From Ctena decussata (lineage: Eukaryota > Mollusca > Bivalvia > Lucinida > Lucinidae), in contig OZ022499.1 of the NCBI GenBank assembly GCA_963989385.1, forward strand, positions 36,208,866 through 36,272,865: 64,000 bases of DNA, in the 5' to 3' direction. Both the position numbers and the translations under genes were made by a program. Numbering within the stretch: position 1 is the first letter of the stretch; each line of letters begins with the position of its first letter. Shown here piece after piece: positions 56,041-64,000 of the stretch. The notes below the pieces were generated by a model, which had not been told where the DNA came from, ran no database searches, and worked only from the letters and a program-made list of their open reading frames with translations.

Positions 56041-57105
56041 ACTTTCGGTATACTTCAAAATTTTCATTCAAAACGTGTTGCTTTGAATTCCTTCTAACAA
56101 GCACTTTTTTCGTTTTCAAGCAGATAGACTTAGATTTTCGGTGTTTTTTTTATAATTAAATTACATTGAAAATAAGCAAAGTTTTACAGAGATACTTTCC
56201 CCCAAGCCCCGTGCCTCAGCAAGCCACTTTGCATGTATGCGTGGATTTTTAATAAATATATTATATGTGGGTGACATGCTTAGGAAAGGGGTATGGGGAG
56301 ATAGTATACAGCGAAAAAAATGAAAAGTAGGTGGGGTAATTAGACCCTCTGCATCTTAGAATAAGGCTAGCATATTATTCATCTACAAATTATTGCATAC
56401 TATGAGCAGCTGTAGTATTGTCTTCATTGTAAGCATATTTAACAAATTTAAAATCTCATATTGCATTAACACCATAAGTCACATTGTCATTTATCTTAAT
56501 TTGTGACATTGACTTTAATTTTTGAGGTGGGAACCTATATCTTGCTCGCGATACATTGGCTTTATGTGGCTAATATTTGTTTCCAGTTATTTGAAAGTCT
56601 ACTCACAAATGACAAAGTTACAGGTCAGACAGGACATTCTGTTCGTCAGGGTCATATAGAAGGACACCATTATTTTTGAATAATCTCTGTGGTCATGACC
56701 ATCGAGTTAGGTACCTAAGACTTGCGCGTGACACATCCTATAGCCTAATAGCCGTAGGGTCGGGCAGAGGGGACTAGAGACCCACTGTTTCTTGGGCACA
56801 GCTGATGAAAGGCGGAGCCCATCTTTCTCCTTTCGCTGCCTTATCCTTCCCTGATTCGAAAAAGGTACCCATCTACTGCTGGGTTGACAGAGAGAGTTTT
56901 CTAGTCGTCAGATGGCGACGGTGAGCCGCTAACTCTCGACCTTCGGTGACTTTCTGCACAATAACCGAGCCACTCTTACCTCTCGACTACGGCGCCTCTC
57001 ATTAACGTTTATCTCAAGTTATTTAAAAATTCATTCAAACAAGAGAATTGTAATAGACCGGACACAATATCCTATACACCATAAATATATATGAAGACAC
57101 CATTG
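56041..57105. other. Spacer between inverted GGGGTCA arrays
   Basis: Mostly unrecognised. The block 56640-57010 is GC-richer and holds 'CCATCTACTGCTGGGTTGAC', text I associate with dispersed animal repeats. With the facing arrays on either side, the whole 55.8-57.3 kb may be one fold-back element. Confidence 0.35.
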
Positions 57106-57109
57106 CCTC

Positions 57110-57310
57110 AAGAGGAGTCATAAAATTATGACCGAGGTCGGGCAGGGGGGTCACTATTCTTTAAAGAAAAATGACCGGGGTCAATATTTTATAGATATCA
57201 TCAGGGGGTCATTATCCTTTAAAGGGGGTCAGTATCTTATAGAAAAGGGGTCACTTTTTTCTGAAGAATAATGACCGGGGTTTGTTATTCTATGGGGGTC
57301 ACGTTACTTT
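57110..57310 (+). repeat. GGGGTCA-type repeat array, inverted relative to 55.8 kb
   Basis: 'GAGTCATAAAATTATGACCG', 'GGGGGGTCACTATTCTTTAA', 'AGAATAATGACCGGGG' and 'GGGGGTCACGTTACTTTGTT' repeat. Confidence 0.7.
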
Positions 57311-57484
57311 GTTACATTGGCAACAATTCGCCGAAAAAAAAAAGATTTTCAGGTGGCGCAATTTTGATGTAGTGAAGTTTTTCGCCAACTTTGCAAGTTT
57401 CTTTTATTTTTGAGCTCTTATGAATTCTGGCATAAATAAAATTTGCTATGCTTGACCTCAAAATTACATGAAAAATTATTTTCT

Positions 57485-58510
57485 TTTTTAATGCCCCTGT
57501 GACGATAGTTGGAGGAGATTATTGTATATCCTTGTCCGTCTGTCCGTCACGCCTAAAACTGTGTAATCAACTCCTCTTACAGTTTTTCAAGCAATCTGAT
57601 TGAAACTGGGTAAAAAAATGTTGCAGACACATGAAGATGTGTTCCTGCCTTTTTGAAGAGAAAACATTCTTTTTTGACAAAGTTACGGCCTTTTCGGACT
57701 GTGTCCGCCGCGCCTAAAGAGTTTGTATAATCAATTTCTCCTTCAGTTTTTAAGCAATCAGTCTGAAACCTGGCACAGATGTTGCAGATAGACTGAAGAT
57801 GTGCACTTGCGTTTTTGAAGATAAAATCATTTTTGACAAAATTACGGCCTTTTCAGACTTTGAAATTATACAGGTCCTGGCTAATACAGAATGGTAGGAA
57901 TCAACTCCTCCAACAGTCTTTAAGCTATCGGTTTGAAATGGTGCACAGATGTTCCTGACATATTGAAAATATGCATGTACTTTATTGAAGGGGAAAAACT
58001 AATTTTTGATGGAATTACAGCCTTTTCAAACTTAGAAATGTTTGGGGTTTGGTTAATACAGTATGACAAGATGTATAATCCACTCCTTTCATAGTTTGTA
58101 GCAATCGATTTGAAAGTTTGCATCGTAATTACAGACATACTGAAAATGTGCATATGCCTTTGTGATTTTGTATAAATTGGTTATTGTTCCAAAGTTTGAA
58201 ATTTTATGGGTTCTTTCTAATAAATGGTATCGAATTCACTTACAAATTTTAAGCTATCACTTTGAACCTTTGCATATATGTTTCATATGTATTGAAAAAA
58301 TGCAAGTGTCTTTTTAATCAGGAAAATTCATTTCTGACAAACTTAAACACTCTGCAAGCTTTAACTGACACGGGATGACAAGTTTTTTTTATATTCAGCA
58401 TTGTTAATAGATTTTAAACAATCACTTTGAATCTTTTCTCACAAGTCAAAAAAAACATTAATAATATGCAAATGCCTTATTTGAAGTGACAAAGACGGGT
58501 ACAGGAGAAG
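57485..58510 (+). repeat. Element of ~180-bp tandem units
   Basis: Starts ATGCCCCTGTGACGATAGTT. Six or so units repeat 'TAATCAACTCCT(C/T)', 'CAGTTTTTAAGCAATC', 'TTGAAAC.TGG', 'ATGTTGCAGA', 'GAAGATGTGC' and 'TTTTTGACAAA.TTACGGCCTTTTC'. No coding potential. Distantly similar in style to 62101-62933 and 63040-64000. Confidence 0.7.
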
Positions 58511-58789
58511 AAGGAAGGGGGAGACAGGCACAACACGAGTGCATCATCTGTGTATTACAGTCAATTTTCTAGTTTGTCAATAATTCCTGATTGATAATCA
58601 ATCGAAGAACTATTTATTTCATTGTGTTCTTTGTTTCTTTTTCTACCTTCCTATAATTTCTAAGAACGTGTTCTAGAAATATAACACCTCAATTTAAAAT
58701 GTTTACCTGTATTGAAATGACGTCTGGTAGCTCGATACAAAGACGGCTAAAAGAAAAATATCTTTCAGGATTTGATCATGACAACACTG
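58511..58789. other. Unannotated DNA
   Basis: Nothing recognised. Confidence 0.4.
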
Positions 58790-59480
58790 GATAATACATG
58801 TATATTATAAAGTATATAACCCACATGGCTATAAACCATTTGGTTACGAAAAATATATTTTTACCGTTTCGTTTTCCAGAAAAATCAATTTGTATTTCTA
58901 CATACTCTTTACACAGTTTCTATTTAAATTCATAATGCTAGCATATGAATGCAGTTTCATTTCTGCGATTCATATAATCTATAATATAGGACATTTAAAA
59001 CAAACTGGTAAAAAAAGCAATGCACTAGTCTTTACATTTATTTAAAAATGCAAGAAAATCTAATTTCATGGAAAACATCATGAAAAAATATATTTGATCG
59101 ATGTGCTTATCCATATTACTTGAGAAACAATACATAATTTTCACCCTTTCGTTTCCTTGCAAAACAATGTTAAAGTTCAAATATACCCCAAACCTGAGAA
59201 ACCCAAATCAACAGACAACCTCCATTCCGCATCTGCTGCCACCTACGTCGGCCCTGGACCGTCTATTATTCCCCTGTTATTTCGATTGTACCATAAAGTA
59301 ATGCCACCAAACATGTGCAAACGGAATGGTAATTCGGAAAGTTTCACAAGGAGCAGTTTGATCTCAGATTCCACTATTTGTACAAACCTATCTGCCCAAA
59401 ACCTTAGAATATTTATGGTAGTTAGTGTCATCTGTATAGGTAGCTTACCACCAATAATTTTACATAGGCAACAGAAATAA
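58790..59480. repeat. Dispersed repeat, uninterrupted copy
   Basis: 58810-59240 matches 41690-41990 plus 43570-43770; 59330-59460 (reverse strand) matches 47830-47920. The two overlapping plus ORFs at 59101-59480 are not supported as genes. Confidence 0.6.
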
Positions 59481-60354
59481 CGTTTAATCTAGTCACTAGA
59501 AAACTTGAAATTAGTTTAAACATATTTTATTTTATAAACATGCCAAAGTACAACGTGTCGTCAATACAAGCTTAAGGATCAGAACGAAAGCAATTATACT
59601 TATTTAGTTAAAGGAAACTCGAAATTAATACCGCATGTCGAAAAAAAAAGACTCTAGCTGATGGTTTAAAGAAGAAAAAAAACACATGTTTCCCTACCCT
59701 GGAGGCCGCTATTTTAACTCGAACACGTAACTCCAGCACGTGCAGTGAACCTGATGCGTCACTTTAGTACTGGGTAAAGTAATGAACCTACATGATACTT
59801 CAGTGGTTTGCAGCTAACAAAATCAATGTTGCCAGTTTTATTTGTCATTTAGGACTGCTTTTTTATTTAACGGTTTTTTATATTAGTTACCTGACAAATG
59901 GTGGCCATTCTAACCATTCTCCTATTGACTGAAGCGTCTCCCCGAAAGAGGCGGTTCATGAATGTTCAGTGGTAAGCTACCCAAAGGTTGAACGAAAAAT
60001 AACTCTGTTTTGTTTGGACAAATGCAATTCAGAGTGATTCAGTATTGGACTACCTTAAAGAATTAAGCGGTTTAGTTAAATTTAACATACTTTAACAAAC
60101 GCCAATGCGTATATATAATAATTTAGCTTATTATAACAGATGTCCGTGCAATATATACGTTCCATAAAAAAGTGTGAACACATTCAGATATATACCTGGA
60201 CCATCTCGATGAAATGATACCGAGGCTTCGTAATATTATATTATTTAATTTTAAGATTTAACAAACTTCAACAATTGCATTCAGATCGTTTTACCGATAC
60301 AAGTACACTCGCAAAAAGTGTATATATTTGAGAAATAAAGAAGTGCCCAACTGG
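59481..60354. other. Unannotated DNA
   Basis: Nothing recognised beyond AT-rich sequence. Confidence 0.4.
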
Positions 60355-60443
60355 GCGGTCAAGACTCGAACCACGCCGACTACCACAACTCCGTCTTGTC
60401 ATTCAGAGACACCAATTTAACCATTTGCGCCACTACGCTCCTT
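60355..60443 (-). mobile_element. tRNA-like SINE head
   Basis: Minus strand: GGAGCGTAGTGGCGCAAATG with an A-box (TGGCGCAAATGG, 60432-60421) and a B-box (GGTTCGAGTC, 60372-60363) about 50 nt apart, the spacing of a pol III internal promoter. The acceptor and T-arm stems do not pair properly, so it is a tRNA-derived repeat, not a tRNA gene. Confidence 0.5.
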
Positions 60444-60838
60444 GAAAAGGAGTTTCATGGAACAATGTTAGCTTGATTTCTCTGAATGACCAATCGGATA
60501 GGGCTACTCGCTTAAGATGTATGATCACTGAATATATGCGATTAAAGTCTGTAAATGAAATTCAGACGGTCGCTCGTCATGAATCAATTAACCGCCCAAG
60601 ACTCGCCAAACGTGATTTAAACAAGATGGAGTCTATTTTTTGTCGTTAACTATACGTGACTACTCTTACGGAGTCTGCGAACTCAACACTACATACATAC
60701 TCAGTGACAACCGAATAATAATCGCAATAAATCATTAGCTAATGAATACAATCAAAAAATTAGGAAAACCAGGATTAAACAGAATAGTAATGATTTTAAC
60801 AGTAACAACAGTTATGACATCTTAAATTACTAATTTTG
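60444..60838. other. Unannotated DNA
   Basis: Nothing recognised. Confidence 0.4.
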
Positions 60839-61300
60839 AAAAAATAAGAATAATAATAATGATAATTATTATTATTATTATTATTCTGATTATTATTATT
60901 ATTATTATTCAACTAACAATAGTGATAATTAGTCATATAATCATAATTTATTACCAACACCATAATGAATGAATGATGATGATGACTATGATAATAAATA
61001 GAGTAATGATAATAACTACCAATAATATAAATAATGAAAATATAAATTAATAAAGAATAATATCAATAATTCATATTATCATTATGATTAGTACCATATA
61101 AGTGATAATAATAATAATAGATAATAATGATAATAATAATATATAATATTTATAATAATTATTGTTTTATTTCTTATCATAATTATTTTAATACTATTAT
61201 TTTTCTTCAAAAACTATGATTTAATCAAAGTTGTCATTATTATCATTATTATTGTCATTGTAATTATTACCATAATTGATGTGATAATTATCACTATTCC
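60839..61300. repeat. (ATT/AAT)n low-complexity region
   Basis: Long imperfect runs of TAATAA and ATTATT, in both orientations, so it can fold back. Confidence 0.9.
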
Positions 61301-62100
61301 TCATATATTTTTTTATCTTTTCCGGAATTAACTTTTGCAGTTGTTTCCATTAATATTTATTTTTACAGGATTAGTTAAATAATTCTACACTACAATCTTA
61401 ACGGTTGCTTACCCAGAAAATATTGTCCTGTTCACTAAAATGATCTTCAGTGAAAGTCTTTCTGAAACTGTGAATCGTTCTTTGGTGTAAGGGTATATTA
61501 CCGCTGTTTCTAAAAACAAAAACCTTAGCGATAGAAAAACCAGCCAATTAGGGTTTATTTCGATGCGGTCAGAGTTAATTACAGACCGGAAACCCAAACC
61601 AATGGAATTTGGGAAAATACCGAAGATTTCTAATGCTTTTTTTTTCTTGGTTGTTTGTTTTTAAACTATCCGAAAAGCGGCAACATTAAAATATTTCAGG
61701 CATTGGAGTTTTAATCGTAGCATGTCATTTGATACTGACCCAATCATAAGAACCGTAAATAATTGGTTTTGACGACATTGACGTCGTAGAAAATTAATAT
61801 TTTTCATGAATTGATAGCGATAATTCAGCGGCGGTATATATTTTAATTTAAAAATAGTATAAGGGGAAAACCCAAACATTCGATGTTTTCTGAAGAACCA
61901 CATTGTATTTTAATGAGTACTATTTCAAAGGAAGAAATAAAATGCTATGTCATCGCACACGCTAAAGTAAGTTTCTGCTTGCTTAAAAGCATTAGAATTA
62001 TAGATTGAACAAAAATAGCAGACTCAGTTTTATTAACTGCTGAGAAGCAGTAACGAAATCGAAATCCAAAAAAAATCCGGCTTCAGAAGAACCCCGTTGT
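61301..62100. other. Unannotated DNA
   Basis: Short minus-strand ORFs (60-80 codons) without motifs. No gene called. Confidence 0.4.
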
Positions 62101-62933
62101 TGTCGCACCTGCGTTAGCTGGGGCGATATAGGCGTGCACGGACCCGTCCGTCCGTCAACAATGTCCGCCAACAATTCGCAGTAGGTATCTTGTGAGCACA
62201 ACTCCTCCTACACTTTTTGGCCAATCATTTTGAATCTTCACAGATATTTTGGCCATAGTCTATAAAATGTGCATATTGTTTGCACATTATTCACAGATAA
62301 ATTTTACCACTTTTTTCTCATGTTGAGCTTAGTTAATTTTCGTTCGTCAACAATTTGAAGTAAGTTTCTTGTGAGCGCAACTCCTACACTTTTTGGCCAA
62401 AGATTTTGAAACTTCACAAATGTTTTGGCCATGGTCTGTAGATGTGCATATTAATTCACAGATTAATTTTTACCACTTTTTTCACATGTTGAACTTAGTC
62501 ATTTTATTTACATAATACCTTCCATGGTGAGTGTCTTGTGGGCGCAACTCCTCCTACACTTTTTAGCCAATCATTTTGAAACTTCACAGATGTTTAGCCT
62601 TGGTCTGTAGATGTGCATATTGTTTGCACATAACTTCCAGATTAATTTTTGTCACTTTTTACATGTTTAACTTGGTCGTTTTTTTTTTACATATTTATAT
62701 ACCATTATCTAATTTTTTTATCATTAATTTTGAAACTTTACAGGTGTTTTGTCATGGTCTGAAGATGTGCACATTGTTTGCACATAATTCCCAGATAAAT
62801 ATTTGCCATTTTCTCACATGTTTAACGTTGTCATTTTTGTCACACCTACTTTTGTCACACCTGCGTTAGCATGGGCGATATAGTTTTCACAACCAATTAT
62901 AACTCGTGTGACTTAACCCCCGCAGGTGCGACA
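62101..62933. mobile_element. TIR element of ~150-190-bp tandem units
   Basis: Ends TGTCGCACCTGCG (62101-62113) and CGCAGGTGCGACA (62921-62933) are exact complements. Four units repeat 'CTTGTGAGCGCAACTCCTCC', 'TACACTTTTTGGCCAA', 'TTTTGAAACTTCACAGATGT' and 'GATGTGCATATTGTTTGCAC'. The head motif 'CACCTGCGTTAGC.TGGGCGATATA' recurs near the right end (62853). Confidence 0.8.
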
Positions 62934-63039
62934 CCGCTTTCCGCGGATTTCTTGTTATATGAATCTATTGAGTTTGTTTTCTAATGTATGTATGTAATTC
63001 AAAATTCCTTTTCCTTGTGCACAAAACTTCGTGTATTTT

Positions 63040-64000
63040 CATGCCCCTTCTACGAAGTGGGGAGGGGCATATAGTTTTGCCTTTGTCCGTACGTACGTAC
63101 ATCCGTTTGTCACGCTTTGTAGAACTGTTCGTGTCTCTGCAACTCCTCCTATAGTATTTGAAGCAGGGATTTAAAACTGGCAACACAGTTCAGACGTGAA
63201 TTGAACATGTGCATCAAGGAAACAGTACTTAGATCCAAGTCACTATAGCAGAATAATGTCCCCTTGAATAGCAGACATATTTTTACCATATTGTCTCTGT
63301 AGTACTGTTCGTGTCTCCACAACTCCTCCTACAGTATTTGATGCAGAGTTTTGAAAGTTGCAAAAGAGTATAGATATGCACCGACCGAGTGCATAAAGGA
63401 AACAGAACTTTGAACCAAGTTACTATTGCAGAATTACGTCCATTTAATGACATACATGTTTTGACCATATTTCAGTGCCGTATGTACAACCTCTTGTAAC
63501 CGCTCTAGCGACCTCATTTATCAACCAGTTTTGATATAATATCACAGCTATATGGTGCATGACAATGCCTCGAATGAGATCGCATTTCAGATTGGAAGGG
63601 TCAAGGTCACAGTTGCTATTTTAAGAAAAACATAGCCATTACTTTTGCGCTTTTATTTTTGGACTGATTTGGATATAACAATACCTCGAAAGAAATAGCG
63701 TTTCAGGTTTGTAGGATTCAAAGTCAATGTCACAGTTGCTATTTTTAGAAAACTTTGTCATTGCTCAAGCGCTTTTATTTATTGACATATTTTGATAAAA
63801 CTTCATACAAATGTTTAGTGTGACAATATCTTAAGCAAATTAGTAATGCAGAATTTGAGGTTCAAGGTCTCGGTTGCTATATTTTATTAAAAATCCTTAA
63901 TCATGGTTCTAGGGCCGTTTTATGGACTGATTTTGAAACAATTTCACACAATATTAAGCATGACAATATCTGGGACAATTTTGCTTTTCAGCATTGTAAG
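63040..64000 (+). repeat. Element of tandem units, running off the window
   Basis: Starts with a hairpin (ATGCCCCTTCTACG / GGGGAGGGGCAT) and an ACGT run. Next come two ~185-bp units (GTACTGTTCGTGTCTCCACA, ACTCCTCCTACAGTATTTGA). Then ~135-bp units with 'GTCAAGGTCACAGTTGCTAT' and 'GCGCTTTTATTT.TGGACTGATTT'. The right end is outside the window. Confidence 0.7.

Noticed and set aside
60355..60443. Functional tRNA gene
   Set aside because: A- and B-boxes are present, but acceptor and T-stems do not pair.
1..64000. CRISPR arrays, bacterial operons, prophage
   Set aside because: Repeats have no uniform spacers, no bacterial genes are present, and introns plus LINE/SINE content mark the DNA as eukaryotic.

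Overview
This is invertebrate nuclear DNA. The dispersed repeat families (AGGTCA-rich repeats ending in GACGGA tracts and GGTGAGCT, elements built of 130-190 bp tandem units beginning with 'CTCCTCCTACA'-like text, a degraded tRNA-derived SINE starting 'GCCTCCGTGGCC') are ones I associate with bivalve molluscs. I infer a bivalve; the species cannot be told from the window. The DNA is AT-rich, introns are long, and almost everything is transposable-element or tandem-repeat sequence in several nested layers.

The one clear host gene is a ninjurin-family gene on the minus strand. Three phase-0 exons are visible (36936-36886, 36408-36259, 33868-33677) with GT/AG borders, and the 5' exon lies outside what I could find. 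A frameshifted remnant of an unrecognised protein gene sits at 273-1349 (minus).

The most interesting system is a family of about 370-bp repeats at 23.8-28.8 kb, mostly as head-to-tail pairs, plus one copy at 12.7-13.0 kb on the other strand. Each repeat carries a type I hammerhead self-cleaving ribozyme or its decayed remains. Three copies (12898-12943 plus; 26674-26718 and 28251-28296 minus) keep the whole catalytic core: CUGANGA, a GGC/GCC stem II, GAAA, a short palindromic stem III, then UC. This matches the layout of metazoan retrozymes, small non-autonomous retroelements thought to spread through circular RNA. Decayed copies show a second ribozyme subfamily and one core split by an insertion in loop II.

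Layout: 0-9 kb, gene remnant, AGGTCA-type repeat, SINE, a perfect hairpin and a 0.9-kb imperfect palindrome. 9.6-13.9 kb, a region bounded by perfect 34-bp inverted repeats holding a palindromic AT satellite element and the plus-strand retrozyme. 15.8-17.1 kb, a GC-richer, decayed coding-like stretch. 18.3-23.2 kb, a dead L1/Tx1-like LINE (minus) invaded by a 1.25-kb TIR element that carries its own small ORF. 23.8-29.7 kb, retrozyme repeats mixed with AGGTCA repeats and a hAT-like MITE. 30-32.7 kb, more MITEs. 33.6-37 kb, the ninjurin gene. 37-39.6 kb, tandem AGGTCA repeats with a MITE that has a clear 8-bp target duplication. 41.7-43.8 kb, a TIR element made of tandem units inserted in an older repeat that recurs at 58.8-59.5 kb. 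44.5-47.75 kb, a 3.2-kb fold-back element. 48.4-52.5 kb, satellite arrays. 53.6-55.8 kb, a MITE and a dead CR1/Jockey-type LINE split by a palindrome-ended insertion. 55.8-64 kb, further tandem and TIR elements and a second SINE relic.

Nothing here forms a bacterial-style operon. The functional links are between elements: LINEs could supply reverse transcriptase for the retrozymes and SINEs, but both LINEs in the window are broken, so any such help would have to come from elsewhere in the genome.
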